This document shows, one piece after another, positions 39,617 to 47,690 of a stretch of 64,000 nucleotides of DNA; the stretch's first letter is position 1, and every line of letters starts with the position of its first letter. The position numbers and the translations under genes were made by a program. The stretch is from Litchfieldella rifensis. GTDB lineage: Bacteria > Pseudomonadota > Gammaproteobacteria > Pseudomonadales > Halomonadaceae. The stretch lies in assembly GCF_042646605.1 (NCBI RefSeq), contig NZ_JBHRUG010000026.1, positions 62,001 through 126,000 of the forward strand. The letters run 5' to 3'. A model generated the notes under the pieces. The model ran no database searches. It saw nothing but the letters and a program-made list of their open reading frames with translations, and was not told the origin of the DNA.

Positions 39617-41069
39617 TCAGCAATGCCTGGTCGCTCAGCGTACGCGTCAATGTCAGGTGCAGCGCGTCGCCGTTGGCGCGCAACTGGAAATCCCGCACGG
39701 CCTGTTCGGGACGCGAATGGTTGAGAATCACCGCCAGGCGCAGCAGACGCGCCAGCCGTCCTAGGGTCGTCTGGTTGGCCGGCAGGGCATCGAACTCCTT
39801 GGTCGGGAACTTGCGGCGATGCGCGCGAACCAGAAAGGCCAGCGCCTGCTGCTCCGGCCGTGAGAAGCCCGGCAGGTCGGAGTTTTCCAACAGATAGGCG
39901 CCATGGCGGTGGAATTGGCTATGGGAGATGGCCAGGCCGGCTTCGTGCAACTGGCCGGCCCAGTCGAGAAACTGGCCCTGGTCGTCGTCGATTTGCCAGG
40001 CGCCCCCAACCTGGGACAGGGCCTCTCGAGCGGTAGCGGCGACGTTGTCGGCCTGGCGGGCGTCGACGCCGTAACGGCGGCGCAAGGTGCCCAGCGTCTG
40101 TAGACGCGAATCTTCGGCGGTATTGCGACCGGCCAGGTCGTAGAGCACGCCTTCGCGCAGGGCACCATCGGAATAGCGCATGTGCTCGAGGTCGAAAGCC
40201 TCGAAAATGGCACACAGAATGGCGATGCCGGCGGGAAAGACCGTCGCACGGTCCTCCTTCAGACCGTCCATGGCGACCTTATCGAGGCGCTTGCATTTGA
40301 TCAGGCGCTTGCGCAGGGCCAGCAGGCCCCGGCGCTCGACCATCCCTTCGGGGCTCTCGCCGCTGGCGGCGAGCACCGCGGCGGCGGCCTTGATGGTGCC
40401 GCTGGATCCCACCGGGTCGACCCAACCCAATTCGAGATAGTGACGTCGGATATTGGCCAGCTCGGACATCGCCGCCAGCTCCGCCTGACGGAAGCGCTTC
40501 TCAGTGATCTCGCCATCGGCAAAGAATTGCTTGGTGAAGGCTACGCAGCCCATATGCAGGCTTTCCAGTGCCAAGGGCTCGAAATTTTCGCCGATGATGA
40601 ACTCGGTGGACCCACCGCCAATATCGACGATCAGCCGCCGTCCATGCACGTCGGCCAGGGCATGTGCGGCTCCCAGATAGATCAGACGGGCTTCTTCGCG
40701 CCCCGCGATGATCTCGATGCCGTGCCCCAGCAAGGCTTCGGCGCGCTCGATCAGCGTCTGGCTGTTGACGGCGGCACGCAGCGCGTTGGTGCCCACTACC
40801 CGGAGGTGGGAAGGAGGGGTATCATCGATGAACGGGGCGAAGCGTGCCAGGCAGGCCAGCGCCCGGTCCATGGCGTCCTCGCTCAGGTGATCATGATTGT
40901 CGAGTCCGGCGGCGAGTTGTACCTTCTCGCCAAGCTTGGCGACGACCTGCAGCTCGCCATCGTGGTAGTTGGCAACCAACAAGTGAAAGCTGTTGGAGCC
41001 CAGGTCGATGGCAGCGAGACGCTGTGGTCCTTGGGCAGGCGTCCTGCGCATGGCCGTATACCGGGTCAT
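39519..41069 (-). CDS. ppx: Exopolyphosphatase / guanosine-pentaphosphate phosphatase family
   Basis: From ATG 41069 (AAGGAACG upstream) it is 516 residues; a longer frame to 41156 adds a non-conserved leader. ASKHA-fold signatures RLAAIDLGSNSFHLLVA, NALRAAVNSQ and VDIGGGSTEFIIGE are clear, with a C-terminal HD-like region (LHEAGLAISHSQFHRHGAYLL). Length favours Ppx over GppA, but the substrate cannot be settled by eye. A polyphosphate kinase is encoded 7 kb away, not next door. Overlaps tilS tail to tail by 98 bp. Confidence 0.9.
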   Translation of the reverse strand: MTRYTAMRRTPAQGPQRLAAIDLGSNSFHLLVANYHDGELQVVAKLGEKVQLAAGLDNHDHLSEDAMDRALACLARFAPFIDDTPPSHLRVVGTNALRAAVNSQTLIERAEALLGHGIEIIAGREEARLIYLGAAHALADVHGRRLIVDIGGGSTEFIIGENFEPLALESLHMGCVAFTKQFFADGEITEKRFRQAELAAMSELANIRRHYLELGWVDPVGSSGTIKAAAAVLAASGESPEGMVERRGLLALRKRLIKCKRLDKVAMDGLKEDRATVFPAGIAILCAIFEAFDLEHMRYSDGALREGVLYDLAGRNTAEDSRLQTLGTLRRRYGVDARQADNVAATAREALSQVGGAWQIDDDQGQFLDWAGQLHEAGLAISHSQFHRHGAYLLENSDLPGFSRPEQQALAFLVRAHRRKFPTKEFDALPANQTTLGRLARLLRLAVILNHSRPEQAVRDFQLRANGDALHLTLTRTLSDQALLINDLEREAEYQRTAGFQLALEPPLEAAANLHS

Positions 41070-41138
41070 GGAGCGTTCCTTTGGTCTGGATGGGTCAAGG
41101 TTGCGGGGCACCGGGAAGCTTGTCAATCGCCGAGCGGG

Positions 41139-41168
41139 GGGACAATGTCGGTCCAATTGATGTAGAAT
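41139..41168 (+). promoter_or_regulatory. Possible promoter for rho
   Basis: GGGACA (41139-41144), 18-nt spacer, TAGAAT (41163-41168). The -10 is a 5-of-6 match and the -35 is 4 of 6. It would give rho a leader of about 360 nt, in keeping with the long autoregulated leaders known for rho. Confidence 0.45.
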
Positions 41169-41347
41169 GCGTACAAGGCTTGCGTTTGCTTCTGCGCTTG
41201 ACTACCATCGAGACGTTCGCCTGTTCCGAATGCTTCCCGACCGTTACACGGCGTACCCGTCACGGTCTAGTACCCAAGCCGTCAGTAAGCCCGCTAATTC
41301 CGTTTCGTGATCATGAGCATGGCGTCATCAGCCGCTCATCAGGCGAC

Positions 41348-41402
41348 ATGAACACTGCTTCCCTCGATGTTGGTATCGCCCATGGCGTTTCTACGTGAAA
41401 CG
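41348..41402 (+). promoter_or_regulatory. rho leader with a mini-ORF ending inside a hairpin
   Basis: The gap 41070-41536 has no ordinary gene. It contains a 16-codon frame, ATG 41348 to TGA 41398 (MNTASLDVGIAHGVST), whose stop lies within the hairpin CGTTTC (41386-41391)/GAAACG (41397-41402). GGCC-ACCAGGC-GGCC follows at 41402-41416. E. coli rho also has a short leader ORF, rhoL. The ribosome site here is weak, so translation is uncertain. Confidence 0.3.
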
Positions 41403-41536
41403 GCCACCAGGCGGCCATATCTGGAGAGAGGATGCCTCCCGGGCTCTGAACGCACCACGCGGCGTATCGTCACCGCCTCCTGTCTTTTCCCGGCGCCTGG
41501 CCGCCACGCTGACACGAGCAATTTCTGAACAAACCG

Positions 41537-42796
41537 ATGAATCTTACCGAACTCAAGCAAAAGACCGTGCCGGAGCTTTTGGATATCGCCCGCGAAATGG
41601 GTATCGATAACCTGGCCCGGTCACGCAAACAGGACATCATCTTCGCCATCCTCAAGAAGCATGCCAAGAGCGGCGAAGACATCTATGGCGATGGCGTGCT
41701 GGAGATCCTGCAGGACGGCTTCGGCTTCCTGCGCAGCGCTGATAGCTCCTATCTTGCCGGCCCCGACGACATCTACGTCTCACCGTCACAGATTCGCCGT
41801 TTCAATCTGCGCAAGGGCGACTCCATTTCCGGCAAGATTCGTCCTCCCAAGGAGGGCGAGCGCTATTTCGCGCTGTTGAAGGTCAATCAGATCAACTTCG
41901 ACAAGCCGGAGAACGCCAAGCACAAGATCCTGTTCGAGAACCTGACGCCGCTGTTCCCCCAGGAACGCCTGGTGATGGAGATCGGCAATGGCTCGACCGA
42001 GGATCTTACGGCGCGGATCATCGATCTCACCGCTCCCATCGGCAAGGGCCAGCGCGGCCTGATCGTGTCGCCGCCCAAGGCCGGCAAGACGCTGATGCTG
42101 CAGAACATCGCCACCTCGATCACGCGCAACAACCCCGAGTGCCACCTGATCGTGCTGCTGATCGACGAGCGTCCGGAGGAAGTGACCGAGATGTCGCGTA
42201 CGGTGCGCGGCGAGGTGGTGGCCTCGACCTTCGACGAGCCGCCGGCACGTCACGTCCAGGTCGCCGAGATGGTCATCGAGAAGGCCAAGCGCCTGGTCGA
42301 GCACAAGAAGGACGTGGTCATTCTGCTCGATTCCATCACCCGCCTGGCGCGGGCCTACAACACCGTCGTGCCGTCTTCCGGCAAGGTGCTGACCGGCGGT
42401 GTCGATGCTCACGCCCTGGAAAAGCCCAAGCGCTTCTTCGGCGCGGCGCGCAATATCGAGGAAGGCGGCAGCCTGACCATCCTCGCCACGGCGCTGGTCG
42501 ATACCGGTTCCAAGATGGACGAAGTGATCTTCGAGGAATTCAAGGGAACCGGCAACATGGAAGCCCACCTCGACCGCAAGCTGGCCGAGAGACGCGTCTA
42601 TCCGGCGCTCAATATCCGTCGCTCCGGCACCCGTCGCGAGGACTTGATCGCTTCCGAAGACGAGATGCAGCGCATGTGGATCCTGCGCAAGCTCTTGAAT
42701 CCCATGGAAGATACCGCGGCTACCGAGTTCCTGATCGATCGTCTGAAGGACACCAAGACCAACCTCGAATTTTTCGAGGCCATGAAACGCCGCTGA
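41537..42796 (+). CDS. rho: Transcription termination factor Rho
   Basis: Hexameric RNA helicase. 419 residues, canonical size. N-terminal helix bundle MNLTELKQKTVPELLDIA, RNA-binding cold-shock-like domain with DGFGFLRS, the P-loop VSPPKAGKT with Lys184, Walker B VVILLDSITRLARAYN, and the Q/R-loop region. No thioredoxin gene precedes it, unlike the trxA-rho arrangement of many relatives. A strong terminator follows. Confidence 0.98.
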   Translation: MNLTELKQKTVPELLDIAREMGIDNLARSRKQDIIFAILKKHAKSGEDIYGDGVLEILQDGFGFLRSADSSYLAGPDDIYVSPSQIRRFNLRKGDSISGKIRPPKEGERYFALLKVNQINFDKPENAKHKILFENLTPLFPQERLVMEIGNGSTEDLTARIIDLTAPIGKGQRGLIVSPPKAGKTLMLQNIATSITRNNPECHLIVLLIDERPEEVTEMSRTVRGEVVASTFDEPPARHVQVAEMVIEKAKRLVEHKKDVVILLDSITRLARAYNTVVPSSGKVLTGGVDAHALEKPKRFFGAARNIEEGGSLTILATALVDTGSKMDEVIFEEFKGTGNMEAHLDRKLAERRVYPALNIRRSGTRREDLIASEDEMQRMWILRKLLNPMEDTAATEFLIDRLKDTKTNLEFFEAMKRR

Positions 42797-42861
42797 TCAG
42801 GAGCCATTGCACTCATTACGCTCCTGACCGACGCGGGCGGCGGAGATGGAACGGAAAATCG

Positions 42862-42890
42862 AAGGGGCCGCATGCTATGCTGCCCCTTTT
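42862..42890 (+). terminator. Intrinsic terminator after rho
   Basis: AAGGGGC (42862-42868) pairs with GCCCCTT (42882-42888), continuing through GCAT/ATGC to the loop GCT, with one C-T mismatch; the T run is TTTT (42887-42890). It lies 66 nt past the rho stop and 26 nt before ubiD. Confidence 0.85.
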
Positions 42891-42915
42891 GTCGTTCGGG
42901 TAACGGGAAAACCGG

Positions 42916-44421
42916 ATGAAGTATAAGGACTTGCGCGAGTTTATCGCGGCCCTGGAAGAAGCGGGGGAGCTGCAGCGGGTCACCGCCGAGGTCGATCCCT
43001 ACCTGGAAATCACCGAGATCTGTGACCGCACCCTGCGTGCCGGTGGCCCGGCACTGTTGTTCGAGAACGTCAAGGGCCACGACATGCCGCTGCTCGGCAA
43101 CCTGTTCGGCACCCCCAAGCGGGTGGCGCTGGGCATGGGGCAGGACTCGGTCGAGGCCTTGCGCGAAGTCGGCAAGTTGCTGGCCTTTCTCAAGGAACCC
43201 GATCCCCCCAAGGGGTTCCGTGACGCCTGGGACAAGCTGCCGATCTTCAAGCAGGTAATGAGCATGGGGCCCAAGACCCTGCGCAGTGCCCCGGTGCAGG
43301 AAGTCGTGCTCGAAGGCGATGCCGTCGACCTCGATCGCCTGCCCATCCAGCATTGCTGGCCCGGCGACGTTGCGCCCTTGGTCACCTGGGCACTGGTGGT
43401 CACCAAGGGACCACACAAGAGCCGCCAGAACCTGGGCATCTATCGCCAGCAGAAGCTTTCCCGGAACCGCCTGATCATGCGCTGGCTGTCACACCGTGGC
43501 GGCGCTCTGGACTTCCAGGAATGGCAGGCCGCTCATCCCGGCGAGCCCTTCCCGGTGGCAGTGGCGCTGGGGGCCGATCCAGCGACCATCCTCGGCGCGG
43601 TGACCCCGGTGCCGGACTCGCTGTCCGAATACGCTTTCGCTGGGCTGCTGCGCGGCTCGCGTACCGAACTGGTCAAGTGCGGGCATGCCGACCTCGAGGT
43701 GCCGGCGTCGGCGGAAATCATCCTGGAAGGGTTCATCTATCCCGACGATACGGCGCCGGAAGGCCCCTATGGCGATCACACCGGCTACTACAACGAGGTC
43801 GAGACCTTTCCGGTGTTCAGCGTGGAGCGCATCACCCACCGCCGCGACCCCATCTATCATTCGACCTACACCGGACGTCCGCCGGACGAGCCGGCGATTC
43901 TCGGCCTGGCGTTGAACGAGGTCTTCGTGCCGATCCTGCAGAAGCAGTTTCCCGAGATCGTCGACTTCTACCTGCCGCCGGAGGGTTGCTCCTATCGCAT
44001 GGCGGTGGTGACCATGAAGAAGCAGTATCCGGGCCATGCCAAGCGCGTGATGATGGGAGTGTGGAGCTTCCTGCGCCAGTTCATGTACACCAAGTTCGTG
44101 GTGGTGCTCGACGACGACGTCGACGCGCGTGACTGGCAGGACGTGATCTGGGCCATTACCACCCGTATGGACCCGGCCCGTGATACGGTGGTGGTCGAGA
44201 ACACGCCCATCGATTATCTCGATTTCGCTTCCCCGGTGGCAGGCCTGGGCTCGAAGATGGGCCTGGATGCCACCGGCAAGTGGCCCGGGGAAACCGATCG
44301 CGAGTGGGGCACGCCCATCGTCATGGATGAGCGCATCAAGACGCGGGTCGATGCTCGGTGGGAGGAATTCGGTATCGCCTTGCCCGCCGCGGGCTACGCT
44401 ATAGACAAGAGGATCCCATGA
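42916..44421 (+). CDS. ubiD: 3-Octaprenyl-4-hydroxybenzoate carboxy-lyase (UbiD)
   Basis: Prenyl-FMN-dependent decarboxylase of ubiquinone synthesis. 501 residues. Conserved segments LPIQHCWPGDVAPLVTWALV, SRQNLGIYRQQ, and the active-site region APEGPYGDHTGYYNE (acid residues) are intact. The UbiX partner that makes prenyl-FMN is not in the window. Stop overlaps the next start by ATGA, so it is coupled to the flavin reductase. Confidence 0.95.
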   Translation: MKYKDLREFIAALEEAGELQRVTAEVDPYLEITEICDRTLRAGGPALLFENVKGHDMPLLGNLFGTPKRVALGMGQDSVEALREVGKLLAFLKEPDPPKGFRDAWDKLPIFKQVMSMGPKTLRSAPVQEVVLEGDAVDLDRLPIQHCWPGDVAPLVTWALVVTKGPHKSRQNLGIYRQQKLSRNRLIMRWLSHRGGALDFQEWQAAHPGEPFPVAVALGADPATILGAVTPVPDSLSEYAFAGLLRGSRTELVKCGHADLEVPASAEIILEGFIYPDDTAPEGPYGDHTGYYNEVETFPVFSVERITHRRDPIYHSTYTGRPPDEPAILGLALNEVFVPILQKQFPEIVDFYLPPEGCSYRMAVVTMKKQYPGHAKRVMMGVWSFLRQFMYTKFVVVLDDDVDARDWQDVIWAITTRMDPARDTVVVENTPIDYLDFASPVAGLGSKMGLDATGKWPGETDREWGTPIVMDERIKTRVDARWEEFGIALPAAGYAIDKRIP

Positions 44422-45197
44422 CGGCAAGGACCCTGACCTGCCATGTGACGACGGTGGAAGATCTGACCCCCGATGTATTCCGGGTGCGTCTGGAAGGGCG
44501 TGCCGAGGCCATGGCCCATGCCCCGGGCCAGTATCTGGAGCTCAAGCTCGACGACACGACCTGGGTGCCGTTCTCGATTGCCAACGCTCACGCCGGGGAT
44601 GGCGCGCTCGAGTTGCATATTCAGCACTGGCCGGAGCGTGCCAACTCGGCGCGGCTGCGTGAATTGGTGCAGCACGCCGCCCAGCTCACCCTGCGCTTGC
44701 CGGATGGCGACTGTGTGCTGGATACGACGAGTGACCACCCCCTGACGTTGATCGCCGCCGGTACCGGCTTCGCGCAGATGAAGGCCATCGTCGAGGCGTC
44801 GCTGGCCACGGATCCGGCGCGCCCGATCGACCTGTGGTGGGCGGTACGTGAACGGCGTGATCTGTATCTGGAAAGTCTGGCTCGCCAGTGGGCGGCCGAC
44901 CACGTTCACTTCCATTTCCATGGCGTGATCGAGACGCCCCCGGAAGCGGATTTCGATGACACCCGTGTGACCGCTCATGTGGGGCGTGTCGATCAGGTAC
45001 TAGCCCGTGAACTCGTCGATGTCCGTGGGCACGATGTCTATATTTCCGGTTCGCCAGGCATGGTCTACGCCTGCATCGATGTCCTGGCGTCGCTGGGCCT
45101 CGAGTCGTCGCGTGTATTCTCGGACGTCTTCGCCTATGCGCCGCGCACCCCTCTGGTGCCTACGGTGGGCAGCCTGAGGCGGGGAACCGGTTCATGA
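44418..45197 (+). CDS. NAD(P)H-flavin reductase, FNR-like
   Basis: 259 residues from ATG 44418, within the ubiD stop. FAD-binding segment APGQYLELKL...PFSIANA and NAD-binding segment LIAAGTGFAQMKAIVEASL match the Fre/LuxG family. ubiD-fre is a common pair, and the reductase may supply reduced flavin for prenyl-FMN synthesis, though the exact role is inferred. The frame opening at 44358 lies inside ubiD and is not used. Confidence 0.88.
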   Translation: MTARTLTCHVTTVEDLTPDVFRVRLEGRAEAMAHAPGQYLELKLDDTTWVPFSIANAHAGDGALELHIQHWPERANSARLRELVQHAAQLTLRLPDGDCVLDTTSDHPLTLIAAGTGFAQMKAIVEASLATDPARPIDLWWAVRERRDLYLESLARQWAADHVHFHFHGVIETPPEADFDDTRVTAHVGRVDQVLARELVDVRGHDVYISGSPGMVYACIDVLASLGLESSRVFSDVFAYAPRTPLVPTVGSLRRGTGS

Positions 45198-45907
45198 GCG
45201 TCTCGCCGATCCTGATCACCGGTGGCGCCCAGCGCCTGGGACGCTACTGTGCCGAACGCCTGCTCGACGACGGCCATCCGCTGATCGTCAGCTACCGTCG
45301 CGATCGTAACGAGCTCGAGGCGCTGCGCCGCCGAGGCGTGGTGACGCTGCAGGCCGATTTCGCCTCAGAGGCCGGGATTCTGGACTTTATCGCGCGACTC
45401 AAGGCCGAGACCTCATCGCTCCGAGCCATCGTTCACAATGCCGGCGATTGGGCCCCCGACAGCCTGGGAAACGATGCCGGCAGCAACTTCGAGCGGTTGT
45501 TCCGGGTGCACATGCAAGCCCCTTATCTGATCAATCTGCATTGCCGCGAACTGCTCGAGGCGGCCGGCGAGCCCCAGCGCGACATCATCCACATCACCGA
45601 CCATGTAGCGCTCAGAGGCTCAAGGAAGCATGCCGCCTATGCCGCCACCAAGGCCGGACTCGACAACCTGACCCTCTCCTTTGCCGCCATGTATGCACCA
45701 ACCATCCAGGTCAATGCCATCGCCCCGGCGCTGATCATGTTGGGAGAGGACGACGACGAGGCCTATGCCGAGGAAGCGAAGGCCAAGTCCGCCATGGAAA
45801 TGATTCCCGGACCAGGCGTCATCTACCAGAGCCTGCGCTACCTGCTCGACAACCGTTACGTTACCGGTATGACTCTGCCGGTCGATGGCGGGCGACACCT
45901 GGGGTAG
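45194..45907 (+). CDS. Short-chain dehydrogenase, FolM-like
   Basis: 237 residues, ATGA overlap with the previous gene. Nucleotide site ITGGAQRLGRYCAE near residue 7; catalytic Tyr and Lys in HAAYAATKAGLDNLTL; the usual Ser is in the HITDHVALRGS strand. Resemblance to FolM (dihydromonapterin/dihydrofolate reductase) includes QRLGRYCAERLLDDGHPLIVSYR. A pteridine substrate is plausible but unproven. Third gene of the ubiD unit. Confidence 0.82.
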   Translation: MSVSPILITGGAQRLGRYCAERLLDDGHPLIVSYRRDRNELEALRRRGVVTLQADFASEAGILDFIARLKAETSSLRAIVHNAGDWAPDSLGNDAGSNFERLFRVHMQAPYLINLHCRELLEAAGEPQRDIIHITDHVALRGSRKHAAYAATKAGLDNLTLSFAAMYAPTIQVNAIAPALIMLGEDDDEAYAEEAKAKSAMEMIPGPGVIYQSLRYLLDNRYVTGMTLPVDGGRHLG

Positions 45908-45950
45908 AATAGGCGGCATCTTTCGGTCATCGCTGCATGAGGAAACGCAA

Positions 45951-46076
45951 ATGGCAGAGTACGATCCCAACTTCAAGGACGAGAGCGGCTTGCTGGCCGT
46001 ATTCCTGGGGCTCGCGGTACTGGTTGGCATGGCGGCCTTGCCGGCAACCATCGCCTGGATACAACTGCTGGGTTAA
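45951..46076 (+). CDS. 41-residue single-helix membrane peptide
   Basis: MAEYDPNFKDESG leads into a hydrophobic helix LLAVFLGLAVLVGMAALPAT ending IAWIQLLG. GAGGAAA lies six bases before ATG 45951, which decides the start. The acidic N-terminus followed by one membrane helix suggests an inner-membrane peptide, N-terminus in. It ends just before the DAHP synthase promoter. I do not recognise the family. Confidence 0.6.
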   Translation: MAEYDPNFKDESGLLAVFLGLAVLVGMAALPATIAWIQLLG

Positions 46077-46083
46077 GTAAGGC

Positions 46084-46111
46084 TTGCCAAGGCCTCTCAG
46101 CCGTGTAGGAT
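46084..46111 (+). promoter_or_regulatory. Promoter of the DAHP synthase leader
   Basis: TTGCCA (46084-46089, 5 of 6), 16-nt spacer, TAGGAT (46106-46111, 4 of 6). The transcript would start near 46118, 25 nt before the first leader ATG. It begins right after the stop of the 41-residue gene. Confidence 0.6.
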
Positions 46112-46142
46112 AAAAATCAGGATTTCAGGAGACAGCCCCATC

Positions 46143-46283
46143 ATGACCGTCGATCTCGCCATGCCATCTGTGAACGCGATGCCCGTTTGTGGCGACGCGT
46201 TCCGTGTGCCGCTGGCCGAGTGTCCGGTCTGGTATTGGAGCTATTGGTTTAGCGCCGGCGTGCCGGCGGCGAGGTCATGTTGA
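46143..46283 (+). CDS. Leader peptide 1 (Trp/Tyr/Phe-rich) of the DAHP synthase attenuator
   Basis: 46 codons, ATG 46143 to TGA 46281-46283, with AGGAG at 46127-46131. Residues 30-36 are WYWSYWF, three Trp, two Tyr and one Phe in seven codons, a density expected only of an attenuation leader. Three further Met codons occur but only 46143 has a ribosome site. The peptide tail covers RNA segment A, used in the antitermination pairing. Being upstream of an aromatic-pathway enzyme strongly supports a regulatory role. Confidence 0.85.
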   Translation: MTVDLAMPSVNAMPVCGDAFRVPLAECPVWYWSYWFSAGVPAARSC

Positions 46284-46363
46284 CCTGAACCGCGAGGCAC
46301 GCCCAACCACGGGTTGCCTCCACCACTCTTCACCCCCGGTCGGCAACCCGATCGGGGGTTTTT
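46257..46363 (+). promoter_or_regulatory. Transcription attenuator with mutually exclusive pairings
   Basis: Segment A GGCGTGCC (46257-46264) is fully complementary to part of B, GGCACGCC (46296-46303). B also pairs with C: GAGG (46294-46297)/CCTC (46317-46320) and CAACC (46304-46308)/GGTTG (46312-46316). C pairs with D: CGGGTTGCC (46310-46318)/GGCAACCCG (46342-46350), nine perfect pairs that break the terminator. Model: a ribosome stalled at the Trp/Tyr codons lets A:B form, so C:D antiterminates. A ribosome reaching the stop blocks A:B, so B:C forms and the terminator folds. Confidence 0.8.
46333..46363 (+). terminator. Attenuator terminator
   Basis: CCCCCGGTCG (46333-46342), loop GCAACC, CGATCGGGGG (46349-46358), ten pairs with one G-U, then TTTTT (46359-46363). 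It is 49 nt past the leader stop and 189 nt before the enzyme start. Confidence 0.9.
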
Positions 46364-46382
46364 CGTTATGAGGAGGAAGATC

Positions 46383-46556
46383 ATGGTCGAACGTATCGCG
46401 GATATCGCCCGAGTCCCGAGCAGCCACTATTATGCGGGTTACGGCAGCTGGCGATTTAGCGATATCCGGTCGGTACAGTTCGCCACCTCCGGCCGGCAGA
46501 TCAGTGGTGGCCTGACAGTACGATGTTCGATACCTTGCCAAGGACACTATCAATGA
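46383..46556 (+). CDS. Leader ORF 2, coupled to the DAHP synthase start
   Basis: 57 codons with AGGAGG (46371-46376) six bases before ATG 46383, the best ribosome site in this region. Residues 15-25 are HYYAGYGSWRF. Its TGA (46554-46556) overlaps the enzyme ATG (46553), so translation is probably coupled. The enzyme's own AAGGA (46540-46544) can be masked by the hairpin CCTT (46533-46536)-GCC-AAGG and would be opened by ribosomes on this frame. The rest of the peptide matches nothing I know; it may be regulatory and not a functional protein. Confidence 0.6.
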   Translation: MVERIADIARVPSSHYYAGYGSWRFSDIRSVQFATSGRQISGGLTVRCSIPCQGHYQ

Positions 46557-47614
46557 CTGCCCAGCTTTCCATGACCGAGACCCCCGCCGCGGAGACCGCC
46601 CCGACACGCGGCGACAGTCTGCCCACCCCCCAGGCCCTGCGCCAACGCTTTCCCGTCGATGTGGCGCTCAGAGAGTGTATCCAGGCCCATCGTGAGGCCG
46701 TTCGCGACATTCTCGACGGCCGTGACGACCGCCTGTTGGTGGTCGTCGGCCCCTGTTCGATTCACGACCCCCAGGCCGCACGCGAATATGCTGAGCATCT
46801 CAGCGTGCTGGCACGGCAGGTGGAGGACCGCCTACTGCTGGTGATGCGCGTCTATGTGGAAAAGCCGCGCACCACCGTGGGCTGGAAGGGCCTGGCCTAT
46901 GATCCGCACCTCGATGGCAGCAACGACATGGCGCATGGCCTGGCCGCCTCGCGTGAATTGATGCGCGATATCGCCGCCTTGGGGCTGCCGGTGGCCACCG
47001 AGTTGCTGCAGCCCATGCTCGCGCCCTACCTCGAGGATCTGCTGGCCTGGACGGCGATCGGGGCGCGCACCACCGAATCGCAGATCCACCGCGAACTGGC
47101 CAGTGGCCTGGAGGCGGCGGTGGGGTTCAAGAATGCCACCGACGGCGATGTCGGTGTCGCCATCGACGCGATCCGTGCCGCGGCGCATGGCCATCGTCAC
47201 TTTGCCCTGGACCTCGATGGCCGCGCCTTCATGCGTGAGACTCCCGGCAATCCCTACACGCACGTGGTATTGCGTGGCGGGCATGGCGAGCCGAACTACC
47301 AGGCGGAAGCCGTGTGCGCCTGTCGTCGGGCGTTGGAAAAGGCCGGGCTCGAGCCGCGCCTGATGGTCGATTGTAGCCACGCCAATTCGCGCAAGGACCA
47401 TCGCCGGCAGAGCGAAGTACTGCTGGATGTGTTGGGTCAGCGCCTGGCCGGGGACCGCAGTCTGATCGGGGTGATGCTCGAGAGTTACCTGCATGGGGGC
47501 AAACAGCCCCTGCAGCCGGGGGCGCTGCGTCATGGCGTCTCGATCACCGACGCCTGTCTGGGCTGGGAGAGGACCGAGCACCTGCTGCTGACCGTCGCCG
47601 AGCGCTTGCGCTAG
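46553..47614 (+). CDS. 3-Deoxy-7-phosphoheptulonate (DAHP) synthase, type I
   Basis: Condenses phosphoenolpyruvate and erythrose 4-phosphate, the entry step to Phe, Tyr and Trp. 353 residues from ATG 46553, with AAGGA at 46540-46544. ATG 46523 is in frame but has no ribosome site. Metal-binding Cys68 is in VVGPCSIHDP; MRVYVEKPRTTVGWKGL, GARTTESQIHREL and the late DCSHANSRKDH with its ligands are typical of AroF/AroG/AroH enzymes. The feedback specificity cannot be read by eye, but the Trp-plus-Tyr leader suggests general aromatic control. Confidence 0.94.
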   Translation: MTAQLSMTETPAAETAPTRGDSLPTPQALRQRFPVDVALRECIQAHREAVRDILDGRDDRLLVVVGPCSIHDPQAAREYAEHLSVLARQVEDRLLLVMRVYVEKPRTTVGWKGLAYDPHLDGSNDMAHGLAASRELMRDIAALGLPVATELLQPMLAPYLEDLLAWTAIGARTTESQIHRELASGLEAAVGFKNATDGDVGVAIDAIRAAAHGHRHFALDLDGRAFMRETPGNPYTHVVLRGGHGEPNYQAEAVCACRRALEKAGLEPRLMVDCSHANSRKDHRRQSEVLLDVLGQRLAGDRSLIGVMLESYLHGGKQPLQPGALRHGVSITDACLGWERTEHLLLTVAERLR

Positions 47615-47690
47615 CGGACCCCGATACGTCGATCATGAGATGGACGACTCGCCGGCAGCGCGAGGAGCAGGGCTTGCCGCAGGAGGTCGC

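Noticed and set aside
41395..41610. 71-codon plus-strand frame overlapping the start of rho
   Set aside because: It runs out of frame into rho, has no ribosome site and a low-quality sequence.
46257..46363. T-box or Trp-binding riboswitch upstream of the DAHP synthase
   Set aside because: No T-box sequence or specifier domain is visible. The leader peptide with clustered Trp/Tyr codons plus mutually exclusive stems explains the region better.
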